A stretch of 64,000 nucleotides of DNA, taken from Vreelandella sp031769195. Lineage in GTDB: Bacteria > Pseudomonadota > Gammaproteobacteria > Pseudomonadales > Halomonadaceae. Below are positions 53,095 through 61,852 of this stretch, one piece after another. Position 1 is the first letter of the stretch. Each line of letters starts with the position of its first letter. Where the stretch lies: positions 682,001-746,000 of the forward strand of contig NZ_JAVHNP010000002.1 in the NCBI RefSeq assembly GCF_031769195.1, given 5' to 3'. The notes under the pieces were generated by a model. That model saw only the letters and a program-made list of their open reading frames with translations, had not been told where the DNA came from and did not search any database. The position numbers were made by a program, and so were the translations under genes.

Positions 53095-53712
53095 TCAGGA
53101 TGTAGGCCGCTTATCCAGCACTGCGTCAATCAAGCCATACTCTTTCGCTTTATTGGCGCTCATGAAATTATCACGGTCAGTATCTTGGGCCACTTTCTCA
53201 ATATCCTGCCCAGTATGATGAGCCAGAATCTGATTCAGCTTCTCGCGAATACCGAGAATTTCACGGGTGTGAATCTCAATATCCGATGCCTGACCTTGGT
53301 AGCCACCCAGCGGCTGGTGAATCATCACACGGGAGTTAGGCAAGCAATAACGTTTACCCGCAGCGCCTGCCGTTAGCAGAAGCGCCCCCATGCTAGCAGC
53401 CTGACCGATACAGACAGTCGACACATCTGGCTTGATGAACTGCATGGTGTCATAGATCGACATACCCGCGGTTACCGAACCACCGGGAGAATTAACGTAA
53501 AGATGGATATCTTTATCGGGGTTTTCAGACTCAAGAAATAGCAGCTGCGCCACTACCAGGTTGGCCATGTAATCTTCTACCGGGCCCACCAGAAAAATCA
53601 CACGCTCTTTCAGCAGGCGCGAGTAAATATCGTAGGCTCTTTCCCCTTTGGCGCTCTGCTCAACCACCATGGGCACTAAACCGCCGGCGTTTTGAATATC
53701 AAATTCACTCAT
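53095..53712 (-). CDS. clpP: ATP-dependent Clp protease proteolytic subunit
   Basis: The protein has 205 residues from ATG 53712 with AAGGA upstream; the frame is open further upstream but the family start is here. The catalytic Ser is in GQAASMGALLL, His in RVMIHQPLGG, and Asp in the following helix. It forms the double-ring chamber with ClpX. The short N-terminal stretch before LVPMVVEQ is the processed propeptide. Confidence 0.97.
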   Translation of the reverse strand: MSEFDIQNAGGLVPMVVEQSAKGERAYDIYSRLLKERVIFLVGPVEDYMANLVVAQLLFLESENPDKDIHLYVNSPGGSVTAGMSIYDTMQFIKPDVSTVCIGQAASMGALLLTAGAAGKRYCLPNSRVMIHQPLGGYQGQASDIEIHTREILGIREKLNQILAHHTGQDIEKVAQDTDRDNFMSANKAKEYGLIDAVLDKRPTS

Positions 53713-53776
53713 TCGGGTGATTCCTTGCGTCCGGTAAGGGAAAAGCGCACCCGGTAGGGTGCGCCGCGCGATGAGA

Positions 53777-55129
53777 TCAGGCGCCTGCCTGTTCGCCCTC
53801 TTCGGCATTCTCATCTTGCTCAGCCTGTTGCTGAGCTGCTGCCAGCGCTTGCTGGTAGGACATTTCTACGTCTTTAACGTTCGTTTGCTCAAGCAGCTTC
53901 TCGACCGCTTTCTCTTCGAGAATGGCAGATTTCACTTGGGTTTTCAGCTGCTCGTTACCCATGTAGTACTCAACTACTTCAGAGGGATCTTGATACTGCT
54001 CAGCCAGCTCTTCTACTTTGGCTTTGATAGCAGCGTCATCGGCATCCAGCTTGTTCGCTTTAATGACTTCAGCCAACAGCAAACCCACCTGTACGCGGCT
54101 CTTCGCTTGCTCTTCGAACAGTTCATTAGGCAGCTGGCTGACGTCAAAATCTTCACCCAGACCAAACTGCTGAGCGGCTTGGCGCTTCATGCCGTCGGCC
54201 TCTTGCTGCACTAGGGCGCTGGGCACAGGGATATCGTTGGCTTTCTTAAGCGCGTCTAAGACCTGTTGCTTAACACGATTATCGACCGCTTGAGCGGCTT
54301 CTCGCGTCATATTTTTCTTAATTTCCGCACGGAATTTGGCTTCGTCACCTGCTTCTACACCAAAGCGCTCGATGAACTCAGCGTCAACTTCCGGCAGTTG
54401 TTGAGTGCTCACTTTGTGAACCGTCACTTTGAAGGTCGCTTCTTGACCTGCAAGATGCTCGGCTTGGTAGTCGGACGGGAAAGTAACCGCGATGGTTTTC
54501 TCTTCGCCCGCTTTTGCACCAATCAGTTGATCTTCAAAACCCGGGATAAAGCTGTTGGAACCGATCACCAGTGCGTGGCCTTCTGCACTACCACCTTCAA
54601 ACGGCTCATCGCCCAGGAAGCCCTGGAAATCGATAGTCACTTGGTCACCGTCAGCGGCAGCGGCATCTACTTCTGCCCAAGCAGCGTTTTGCTTACGCAA
54701 TGTGTCAATCATTTCATCGACATCTGCTTCGCTAACAGAAACGACCGGACGCTCGACGTCAGTGCCTTCGATAGACGCCAGTTCAACCTGCGGGTAAATC
54801 TCCATTACCGCTACAAACTCGAGATCTTTACCTTCTTCGTTAACTTTTGGCTCGATTTGCGGAAAACCAGCGGGATTAAGGCCCTCTTCGGTAATCGCGC
54901 GCACGTAACGCTCACGCATTACTTCACCGACCACTTCACCGCGGACGCTGTCGCCATAGCGCTGACGCACGACGGCCATTGGCACCCGGCCTTGGCGAAA
55001 ACCGTTCAAGCGAGCGTTTTTCGCAGTGTCTTTCAAGCGAGCGCTGACGGCCTCGTCGATTTCATTTGCCGGCACTTGAATAGTGATGCGGCGTTCGATC
55101 TGGGAGGTCGTCTCGACGGAAACTTGCAT
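53777..55129 (-). CDS. tig: Trigger factor
   Basis: The protein has 450 residues. The ribosome-binding signature is NGFRQGRVPMAVV (GFRxGKxP with Arg for Lys). The FKBP-type isomerase domain is at about 155-245 (DQVTIDFQGFLGDEPFEGG, FIPGFEDQLIGAKAG). A helical chaperone domain and an acidic tail (EQDENAEEGEQ) follow. It meets nascent chains at the ribosome exit. First gene of the tig-clpP-clpX block. The 200-bp upstream region has a hairpin at 55206-55225 and no tRNA. Confidence 0.97.
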   Translation of the reverse strand: MQVSVETTSQIERRITIQVPANEIDEAVSARLKDTAKNARLNGFRQGRVPMAVVRQRYGDSVRGEVVGEVMRERYVRAITEEGLNPAGFPQIEPKVNEEGKDLEFVAVMEIYPQVELASIEGTDVERPVVSVSEADVDEMIDTLRKQNAAWAEVDAAAADGDQVTIDFQGFLGDEPFEGGSAEGHALVIGSNSFIPGFEDQLIGAKAGEEKTIAVTFPSDYQAEHLAGQEATFKVTVHKVSTQQLPEVDAEFIERFGVEAGDEAKFRAEIKKNMTREAAQAVDNRVKQQVLDALKKANDIPVPSALVQQEADGMKRQAAQQFGLGEDFDVSQLPNELFEEQAKSRVQVGLLLAEVIKANKLDADDAAIKAKVEELAEQYQDPSEVVEYYMGNEQLKTQVKSAILEEKAVEKLLEQTNVKDVEMSYQQALAAAQQQAEQDENAEEGEQAGA

Positions 55130-55330
55130 GAATTGTCCTCTAGCGGCTGGGCGTTATGTTGATTGCGTAAAAATAAATTCAAGGGGCAATTTTAAGAACC
55201 CTGACGCATGGTGGCAAGCGCCATGCTCGCAAGATGGGGGCGCAAGCATCAATTACAAGGGTTTAAACAGCGAAAACCACCGTTTTTGATCGTTTGGATT
55301 GCTCATAGCGGCTTAACGGCAAGACACCCG

Positions 55331-55699
55331 TTACTCTTTTGCCGACCACCACAGCGATACAGCGTGTAGCAATAAGCCACAGGTGGCGGCGTGGGAGATA
55401 AACACTTGCCAGCTTATCCAGTCCGTAAATAGGCCATGCCAAGCGCCCATTACGAGTGCACCTAACACGAGCATCACGGCTAAGCGCTTCAATAAGCCGG
55501 GAAGCATTTTACGCGCGGAAGAAGGCAACATCTTCCATTGAACGGCTGCAGCCCCCACCACTAGCGCCAACGCCATGAGTAACAGCGTTTGGCGTGTCTC
55601 ATGCCCGCCGACCATATAGCGAGGCAACGCAGCGAGCATAACGACACATAACCCAATCGCGACGCTCACACGCTCAGGAGAATAAAGCGTTCTTTGCAT
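55331..55699 (-). CDS. Small membrane protein of unknown function
   Basis: The protein has 122 residues with four likely membrane helices (about 12-28, 38-55, 70-92 and 95-115) and no recognised motif. ATG 55699 lies just before the flavodoxin stop (3-base spacing), so it is probably cotranscribed with it. Some Halomonas proteins next to MioC-like flavodoxins look similar in shape, but I cannot assign a function. Confidence 0.65.
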   Translation of the reverse strand: MQRTLYSPERVSVAIGLCVVMLAALPRYMVGGHETRQTLLLMALALVVGAAAVQWKMLPSSARKMLPGLLKRLAVMLVLGALVMGAWHGLFTDWISWQVFISHAATCGLLLHAVSLWWSAKE

Positions 55700-55701
55700 T
55701 A

Positions 55702-56163
55702 TTAAGCGACCTTCAACTGCTGGGCATCAATCCACTCTTCCACCCATGGCACTGCCGCGTCATCCGCCATAAATGTTTCCATCGCATCAATTTCAAGACG
55801 CTCACCTAACCGCTGGGCTCCGTGGTCTTGTAATAACTCATCTAGCGCCCTCCCTGCCCCGCAGAACGTATCGCCATAGGAGCTGTCGCCTAGCGCAATC
55901 AGCCCATAGCGCATCCCTGACAACGACGGGCTTTGGGATTTTAGAGTGCGTATAAAAGGTACGAAGTTACCGGGAAAGTCACCACTTCCAGTGGTGGAAA
56001 TACAAAATAGCGTTAAGTCGCTGGCGTGAGAGACATCGTCTACAGAGGGCTGTTCTGAGATATCCACGGCATAGCCTGCCTGCTCAAACAATGGCTTGAC
56101 CTGCTCTGCGACATCTAATGCACCGCCATACATGGTGCCGACCAAAATGGTTAACTTAGGCAT
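55702..56163 (-). CDS. MioC-like short flavodoxin
   Basis: The protein has 153 residues from ATG 56163 after GAGGAG. The FMN phosphate loop region reads ILVGTMYGGALDVAE, followed by STTGSGDFPGNFVPFI and GLIALGDSSYGDTFCGAG, the three FMN-contact loops of short-chain flavodoxins. It is a cytoplasmic electron carrier; MioC supports biotin synthase in E. coli. The partner here is unknown. Confidence 0.85.
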   Translation of the reverse strand: MPKLTILVGTMYGGALDVAEQVKPLFEQAGYAVDISEQPSVDDVSHASDLTLFCISTTGSGDFPGNFVPFIRTLKSQSPSLSGMRYGLIALGDSSYGDTFCGAGRALDELLQDHGAQRLGERLEIDAMETFMADDAAVPWVEEWIDAQQLKVA

Positions 56164-56348
56164 GGGCCTGCTCCTCGGTAAAGGTGTCGTGCTGCGCTTT
56201 GCTAAATCCGCAATGCTCGGTCCGCAACGTTCGATCCGCAAAGTTCAGTCGACAAATACCTGATGAATTTGCTCAAATATTAACACGACTGGCAAAAATG
56301 ACGCACGCCCCACCATGGGCTACCAACAATCGCCCTACAGGAGCGCTT

Positions 56349-56555
56349 ATGCAACAGGTCTTTGAAACATGGATCACGCCCATCATGGTGGGCGGCTTAA
56401 TCATTTTTATGTGTTTTATTATCTGGGATCTCGCCAAAAAGTCGAACGCAGGTAAGTTTGGCACCATTATGCTATTCGTTGTGCTCGGCGCAGGAATGCT
56501 GGGCTATGTGATTAAAGTAGTCATCACGTGGCTGATTGAAGGTAGGGGCATCTAA
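56349..56555 (+). CDS. DUF2788 small membrane protein
   Basis: The protein has 68 residues from ATG 56349, with a strong CAGGAG. Two membrane helices (about 10-28 and 38-60) are joined by the basic loop AKKSNAGKFG, matching the DUF2788 family of gammaproteobacteria. Function is not known. It stands alone, divergent from the flavodoxin gene, and ends at a terminator shared with ihfA. Confidence 0.75.
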   Translation: MQQVFETWITPIMVGGLIIFMCFIIWDLAKKSNAGKFGTIMLFVVLGAGMLGYVIKVVITWLIEGRGI

Positions 56556-56585
56556 CAGAGAAACCACTCCCTACTGCCCACCCAT

Positions 56586-56615
56586 AAAAAAAGGAGCGCC
56601 GATGGCACTCCTTTT
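56586..56615. terminator. Bidirectional terminator between the DUF2788 gene and ihfA
   Basis: AAAAGGAGCGCC-gat-GGCACTCCTTTT, 12-bp stem with one mismatch, A-tract on one side and T-tract on the other, between two converging genes. Confidence 0.85.
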
Positions 56616-56635
56616 CATTGGGGCGGTTAGCGCCA

Positions 56636-56935
56636 TTACTGGCTGCTTGAGTAACGCTCTACCTGTTGCTTCAACTTTTGCCCTGGACGGAAGGTCACTA
56701 CCCGGCGGGCCGAGATAGGGATCTCTTCACCTGTTTTAGGGTTTCGTCCTGGTCGCTCGCGCTTATCACGTAGGTCAAAGTTACCAAACCCCGACAGCTT
56801 CACCTGTTCGTTTTCACGCAAACAGGCGCGGATTTCTTCAAAGAAAGCCTCCACCATCGCTTTCGCTTCTCGCTTGGACAGCGCCAGCTCAGTATGCAAA
56901 TGCTCAGCTAGTTCTGCTTTGGTCAACGCACCCAT
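56636..56935 (-). CDS. ihfA: Integration host factor alpha subunit
   Basis: The protein has 99 residues with ALTKAELAEHLHTELALSKREAK and the DNA-inserting arm GRNPKTGEEIPISARRVVTF, typical of IHF alpha rather than HU. With IhfB it bends DNA at specific sites. GGAGG precedes ATG 56935. It lies 94 bases after pheT, as in E. coli. Confidence 0.95.
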   Translation of the reverse strand: MGALTKAELAEHLHTELALSKREAKAMVEAFFEEIRACLRENEQVKLSGFGNFDLRDKRERPGRNPKTGEEIPISARRVVTFRPGQKLKQQVERYSSSQ

Positions 56936-57029
56936 AAGGCTCCTCCATGTAGCAAACGGTGTAGCAAACGCATGGCCAAGAACGTGATAAGCGCCGTGTC
57001 ATGGCATAGCTTGGTTATGAAATAGCTTT

Positions 57030-59411
57030 TTAGCCGCGAAGCTCTGCCTCTAGTTCAGCACGCACGTTAGTGACAATTGAATCTACCAACTGGTTGATTT
57101 CTTCATCATTTAGCGTGCGCGAAGCGTGCTGCCAGGTCAAGCCCAATGCAATACTCTTATACCCCTCGGCGACACCTTTACCAGCATAGACATCAAATAG
57201 CTTAATGTCTTTCAAGTAATCACCTGCCTGCGCTTTTGCACAATCGATCAGGGCTTGCACGGGCGTTGCCTCTTTTAGCATAAATGCCAAATCGCGCCGA
57301 ACTTCTGGGTAGCGTGACAGCGGCTCAAAGGCCGGAATGGCACCATGACTAAGCGCATCGATGCGCACCTCGAAAAGCACAGCGTCTACTTTAAGACCTA
57401 AGGTCGCGCGCACCTGAGGGTGTAGCGTACCAATCCAGCCTGCCGGCTTGCCTTCGTGAAATAGCTGCGCCGTTTGGCCAGGATGCAGCGAGGGATGCTC
57501 GCCCGGCTCGAAACGCCACTTATCCAGCGCGCCGCCCATTGCCAGCAGGCTCTCCAAGTCCCCTTTCAGGTCATAGAAATCCACCTGAGTCTTGGCACCG
57601 CTCCAGCCTTCCGCTTCACGACCACCGCACACCAGCGCACCCATCATCGGCACCTGGGTCAGATTATCCAAGTGACCATTGAAGACCAACCCGGTCTCAA
57701 ACAGGCGCACACGAGTTTGCTGGCGGTTAAGGTTATGCTCTAGAGCACGCACTAAGCCTGGGAATAAGCTTGCTCGCATCACCGAAAGATCAGACGAAAT
57801 CGGATTCGCAAGCACCGGAGAGACCGCCTCAGGCAACATCGCCGCCTGCAAATCCGGCGCAACGAAGCTGTAGGTCACCGCCTCTTGGAAGCCACGAGCC
57901 ACCATTTGGTTGCGCAGCTGCGACTGCGTCAGCACCGATTCGTTAGCAGAACGTAGCGCCAGCCGAGCGGCAGGACGACGAACCGGCAGATTATTGTAAC
58001 CATGAATACGAGCGACTTCTTCGATAAGGTCCTCTTCAATGGCAACATCAAAGCGCCAGCTCGGCGCGACGACCGACCAACCTTCTACCTGCTTATCGAC
58101 CTGGAGACCCAGGCGCTGAAGGATATCGGTCACATCGTCAACCGGCAGCCGTTTTGACAAAGCACTCTCTAACCGAGCTTCGCGCAACATAATAGAACGC
58201 GATGCCGGCAAGTGCTCTTGACTGACGGTCTCTACAATAGGGCCAGCCTGGCCGCCACATATGTCGACCAGAAGCGCTGTTGCACGCTCCATCGCCACCG
58301 CAGGAAGCTCTGGATCAACGCCGCGCTCAAAGCGATGCGACGCATCCGTATGCAAACCATACGAGCGCGCTTGGCCCGCGATGGCCAGCGGAGCAAAAAA
58401 AGCCGACTCAAGAAAAATGGTGTGGGTCTTTTCACTCACTCCAGAGTTTTCTCCGCCCATGATGCCTGCCATGGCCAAGGGGCCACGCTCATCGGCAATC
58501 AGGAGCGTCTCAGGACGCAATGCCATTTCTTGCCCATCAAGCAACGTTAAACGCTCACCCTCTCGCGCCAACCTTACGGTAATGCCAGCATGCAGGTTGT
58601 CACGGTCAAACGCATGTAGCGGCTGACCAAGCTCCAGCATGACGTAGTTGGTCACATCCACCACGGGATCGATAGAGCGCACACCGCTGCGACGCAGACG
58701 CTCAACCATCCATAGCGGCGTCTCCACGCTTACATCAACACCTTTGATGACACGCCCTAAATAGCGTGGGCACTGAGCAGAGGCTTCAATAGCCACAGGG
58801 AACGTATCTTCGATACTTGCTTCAACCGCAACCATCTCAGGACCGCTCACCGGCAGGCGATTGAGCACGCCCACTTCTCTAGCGAGACCTTTAATACTTA
58901 GGCAATCACCACGATTCGGGGTGAGATCGACCTCAATGGTCATATCATCCAGCTGCATATACTCGCGAAAGCTAGTGCCTACCGGCGCTGACGCTGACAG
59001 CACCAGGATACCTGGAGAGGTCTCTTCCTCTAAACCAAGCTCAGATGCCGAACAGATCATGCCGCGAGACTCAACACCACGCAGCTTTGCCTTTTTGATC
59101 TTGAAATCGCCCGGGAGCACGCCCCCTACTTGGGCAAAGGGAATCTTCTGACCTACATCAACGTTAGGAGCACCGCATACCACCTGCACCGGCTCACCGG
59201 TGCCATCGTTCACGGTACAAACATTGAGCTTATCAGCATCTGGGTGCTTCTCTTTACTCATCACTTCAGCGACAACCACACCACTAAAGGGCGCGGCCAC
59301 CGCCTCTACGGCATCGACTTCAAGGCCAGCCATGGTGATCTGGTCAGCAATAGCCTGTGTTTCTAGCTGCGGTGCTACCCATTCACGCAGCCACTGTTCT
59401 GAAAACTTCAT
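57030..59411 (-). CDS. pheT: Phenylalanyl-tRNA synthetase beta subunit
   Basis: The protein has 793 residues, the usual PheRS beta length. The start MKFSEQWLREWV and the tRNA-binding/OB domain (GVVVAEVMSKEKHPDADKL) are followed by the B3/B4 editing region, B5 and a C-terminal anticodon-recognition domain (LSRYPEVRRDLAFML). With PheS it forms the alpha2-beta2 enzyme and clears misacylated Tyr-tRNA. It starts 26 bases after the pheS stop. Confidence 0.97.
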   Translation of the reverse strand: MKFSEQWLREWVAPQLETQAIADQITMAGLEVDAVEAVAAPFSGVVVAEVMSKEKHPDADKLNVCTVNDGTGEPVQVVCGAPNVDVGQKIPFAQVGGVLPGDFKIKKAKLRGVESRGMICSASELGLEEETSPGILVLSASAPVGTSFREYMQLDDMTIEVDLTPNRGDCLSIKGLAREVGVLNRLPVSGPEMVAVEASIEDTFPVAIEASAQCPRYLGRVIKGVDVSVETPLWMVERLRRSGVRSIDPVVDVTNYVMLELGQPLHAFDRDNLHAGITVRLAREGERLTLLDGQEMALRPETLLIADERGPLAMAGIMGGENSGVSEKTHTIFLESAFFAPLAIAGQARSYGLHTDASHRFERGVDPELPAVAMERATALLVDICGGQAGPIVETVSQEHLPASRSIMLREARLESALSKRLPVDDVTDILQRLGLQVDKQVEGWSVVAPSWRFDVAIEEDLIEEVARIHGYNNLPVRRPAARLALRSANESVLTQSQLRNQMVARGFQEAVTYSFVAPDLQAAMLPEAVSPVLANPISSDLSVMRASLFPGLVRALEHNLNRQQTRVRLFETGLVFNGHLDNLTQVPMMGALVCGGREAEGWSGAKTQVDFYDLKGDLESLLAMGGALDKWRFEPGEHPSLHPGQTAQLFHEGKPAGWIGTLHPQVRATLGLKVDAVLFEVRIDALSHGAIPAFEPLSRYPEVRRDLAFMLKEATPVQALIDCAKAQAGDYLKDIKLFDVYAGKGVAEGYKSIALGLTWQHASRTLNDEEINQLVDSIVTNVRAELEAELRG

Positions 59412-59437
59412 AGGGATTCTCGTCTCTGGCTGCGGTC

Positions 59438-60457
59438 TTAGGTGAATTGGCGAAGAAAGCGCAGATCGTTCTCAAAGAACAAGCGCAGATCATTAACGCC
59501 ATAGCGCAACATCGCCAAACGCTCAGCCCCCATCCCGAAGGCAAAGCCGGTATAGCGCTCAGTATCAATACCGGAGTGACGGAAGACTTCAGGATGCACC
59601 ATGCCGCATCCCATCACTTCCAACCAGCCGCTATGAGAGCAGACTCGGCATCCGTTACCACTACACATCACACACTGAATATCCACCTCAGCGGATGGCT
59701 CAGTGAATGGAAAGTAAGAGGGCCGGAAACGAACCGACAGGTCATCGCGCTCAAAGAACGCCTGTAAAAAATCTTCAATGGTGCCTTTCAGATCGGCAAA
59801 ACTGACGCCTTCGTCAACCAGCAAGCCTTCTACCTGATGAAACATAGGCGTATGCGTTAGATCTGAGTCACTGCGATATACACGCCCTGGGCATACAATG
59901 CGAATGGGCGGCTCGCTATTTTTCATCGTCCGCACTTGCACGGGTGACGTGTGGGTACGCAGTAGTCGCGTGGCATCAAAATAAAAAGTATCCGCCATTC
60001 CACGCGCCGGGTGATGCGCAGGAATATTGAGCGCTTCAAAATTGTGGTAGTCATCCTCAATTTCCGGACCTACCGCAACGTCATAACCAATGCGTGTAAA
60101 CAAACCTTCAATACGTTCAAGCGTGCGCGTAACAGGGTGCAGGCCTCCGGCCTCTTGGTCACGGCCTGGCAAGGTTACGTCTATACGCTCAGCGGCCAAT
60201 CGTGCGTTCAGCGCTTCGCTCTCAAGCTGATGGCGCTTAGCGTCAATCTCTGCAGAAAGCGTCTGTTTGGCTTGGTTAATAAGCTCGCCAGCCGCAGGAC
60301 GCTCCTCTGCCGACAGCTTGCCCAACCCTTTCAATAAGGCCGTTACTTCGCCTTTCTTACCTAAGTAACGTACGCGCAACTCATCTAGCGCTGAGACGCT
60401 CTGCGCAGCTTGAATAGCATCGCGGGCCTCTGACACCAGAGTAGGAAGGTGGTCCAT
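59438..60457 (-). CDS. pheS: Phenylalanyl-tRNA synthetase alpha subunit
   Basis: The protein has 339 residues. A coiled-coil N-terminus is followed by class II motifs including HTSPVQVRTM and the active-site FGMGAERLAMLRYGVNDLR near the end. It charges tRNA-Phe. It is preceded by a strong terminator-like hairpin (60518-60552), so expression depends on readthrough, an internal start or attenuation. Confidence 0.97.
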   Translation of the reverse strand: MDHLPTLVSEARDAIQAAQSVSALDELRVRYLGKKGEVTALLKGLGKLSAEERPAAGELINQAKQTLSAEIDAKRHQLESEALNARLAAERIDVTLPGRDQEAGGLHPVTRTLERIEGLFTRIGYDVAVGPEIEDDYHNFEALNIPAHHPARGMADTFYFDATRLLRTHTSPVQVRTMKNSEPPIRIVCPGRVYRSDSDLTHTPMFHQVEGLLVDEGVSFADLKGTIEDFLQAFFERDDLSVRFRPSYFPFTEPSAEVDIQCVMCSGNGCRVCSHSGWLEVMGCGMVHPEVFRHSGIDTERYTGFAFGMGAERLAMLRYGVNDLRLFFENDLRFLRQFT

Positions 60458-60517
60458 CCGATTTACTCCGAATTAAGCGGTTCCATCTCAAAGGATGGCT
60501 GGCATGTTGAAGGTGAC

Positions 60518-60552
60518 AAAAAAACAGGGGAAGAGCGGCTGCTCTTCCCCTG
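60518..60552 (-). terminator. Terminator or attenuator between rplT and pheS
   Basis: 12-bp perfect stem CAGGGGAAGAGC-ggct-GCTCTTCCCCTG, followed on the minus strand by seven T. Two further short hairpins lie between it and rplT: CACTGA/TCAGTG at 60586-60604 and GAAATG/CATTTC at 60565-60583. Confidence 0.85.
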
Positions 60553-60613
60553 CATGGGTCACACTGAAATGACCACAGCATTTCGCACTGATGTTAACTC
60601 AGTGCAAATTGCC

Positions 60614-60967
60614 TTATTGGGCAGCCTTGGCTTTTTCCACGATAGCAGCAAAGGCTGCTTTTTCGTGTACTGCCAGGTCGGCCAATACTTTACGGTCAAT
60701 TTCAATACCGGCTTTCTTCAGACCGCCAACAAAGCGGCTGTAAGACATGCCGTTGATGCGCGCACCAGCGTTGATACGCTGAATCCACAGAGCGCGGAAT
60801 TGACGCTTGCGGTTGCGACGGTCACGGTACGCATACTGACCGGCTTTGATAACAGCCTGCTTGGCTACGCGGAAAACACGCGAACGGGCACCGTAGTAAC
60901 CTTTGGCCTGCTTCAGTACTTTTTTATGGCGACGACGGGCAACTACGCCACGCTTAACACGGGTCAT
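60614..60967 (-). CDS. rplT: 50S ribosomal protein L20
   Basis: The protein has 117 residues with the basic start MTRVKRGVVARRRHKKVLKQ and WIQRINAGARINGMSYSRF, typical of L20. It binds 23S rRNA early in assembly and in E. coli represses its own operon. AGGAG precedes ATG 60967. It follows rpmI by 57 bases. Confidence 0.97.
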   Translation of the reverse strand: MTRVKRGVVARRRHKKVLKQAKGYYGARSRVFRVAKQAVIKAGQYAYRDRRNRKRQFRALWIQRINAGARINGMSYSRFVGGLKKAGIEIDRKVLADLAVHEKAAFAAIVEKAKAAQ

Positions 60968-61024
60968 AACACACTCCTGACTTTATGACTGAGGCTAAAT
61001 GCACTCAGATAAGAAAATTCGACC

Positions 61025-61219
61025 TTACAGGTTCGGCAGCATGCGCTGAATCAGCGCTTTGTCTGAAGCATGAATCTGCTTCATGCCACGCAGCTGACGC
61101 TTACGCTTGGTCGACTTCTTGGTCAAGATGTGGCTACGGAAAGACTGCTTGTGCTTGAAGCCGTTAGCGGTCTTTTTGAAGCGCTTTGCAGCGCCGCTGT
61201 TGCTTTTGATTTTCGGCAT
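61025..61219 (-). CDS. rpmI: 50S ribosomal protein L35
   Basis: The protein has 64 residues, MPKIKSNSGAAKRFKKTANG to the C-terminal AKRMLPNL-like end, exactly the L35 length and pattern. The leader between infC and rpmI contains a hairpin CCAGCG-ctttca-CGCTGG (61262-61279), in the place where L20 regulates this operon in E. coli; whether it binds L20 is not shown. Confidence 0.96.
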   Translation of the reverse strand: MPKIKSNSGAAKRFKKTANGFKHKQSFRSHILTKKSTKRKRQLRGMKQIHASDKALIQRMLPNL

Positions 61220-61300
61220 GAGAGAACTCCGCTCGATATTTTTTAGAAAACCCAGGGCCGACCAGCGCTTTCACGCTGGACCGTTAACTTCGCCGTTGGA

Positions 61301-61840
61301 TCACTTCTTTTTCGGGGCAAGAATCATGATCATCTGGCGGCCTTCCATTTTCGGGAAAGACTCCACCGCTCCGATCTCTTCCAGGTCTGCCGCGATCCGT
61401 TCCATCAGCTTGCGGCCAATGTCCTGGTGCGCCATTTCACGACCACGGAAGCGCAATGTGACCTTACCCTTGTCACCACCTTCCAAAAAGCGTGTCAGGT
61501 TTTTAAGCTTAACCTGATAATCGCCTTCGTCGGTGCCAGGACGGAATTTGACTTCCTTAACCTGGATTTGCTTTTGCTTTTTCTTTTGAGCCGCTTTCTG
61601 CTTCTTGGTCTCAAAAACGAACTTGCCGTAATCCATGATCTTGCAGACGATGGGATCGGCATTCGAGATTTGCACGAGGTCTAAACCGGCAGCTTCCGCG
61701 CGTTCAAGAGCCTCGGTGGTGGGTACAACACCCAACTGCTCACCTTCGGCATCAATTAGACGCACTTCTTCTTCGATAATACGCTCGTTCATTGGTGGGC
61801 GTTTGTCTTGTGGACGCCCGCGCTGATTGCTTCGCTTGAT
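61301..61840 (-). CDS. infC: Translation initiation factor IF-3 (probable AUC start)
   Basis: The best start is ATC at 61838-61840, eight bases after a strong TAAGGAG that overlaps the thrS stop. This gives a 179-residue protein, close to E. coli IF-3 (180). The N-terminal extension (IKRSNQRGRPQDKRPP) resembles the short basic head of other IF-3 proteins. The ATG at 61792 would give 163 residues and has no ribosome site. The N-domain EEEVRLIDAEGEQLGVV, a basic linker and the C-domain are intact. Rare AUN starts let IF-3 limit its own synthesis in E. coli. Confidence 0.93.
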   Translation of the reverse strand: MKRSNQRGRPQDKRPPMNERIIEEEVRLIDAEGEQLGVVPTTEALERAEAAGLDLVQISNADPIVCKIMDYGKFVFETKKQKAAQKKKQKQIQVKEVKFRPGTDEGDYQVKLKNLTRFLEGGDKGKVTLRFRGREMAHQDIGRKLMERIAADLEEIGAVESFPKMEGRQMIMILAPKKK

Positions 61841-61852
61841 CGCTCCGTCTCC

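Noticed and set aside
54266..55162. Open frame of 298 codons on the plus strand opposite tig
   Set aside because: Antisense to trigger factor; composition (many Phe, Arg, His) is typical of a shadow frame.
55130..55330. tRNA gene upstream of tig, expected in some gammaproteobacteria
   Set aside because: No cloverleaf or T-loop consensus was found; only a short hairpin at 55206-55225.
60381..60581. pheM-like leader peptide upstream of pheS
   Set aside because: The available frame has no run of Phe codons before the hairpin and reads through the terminator into pheS.
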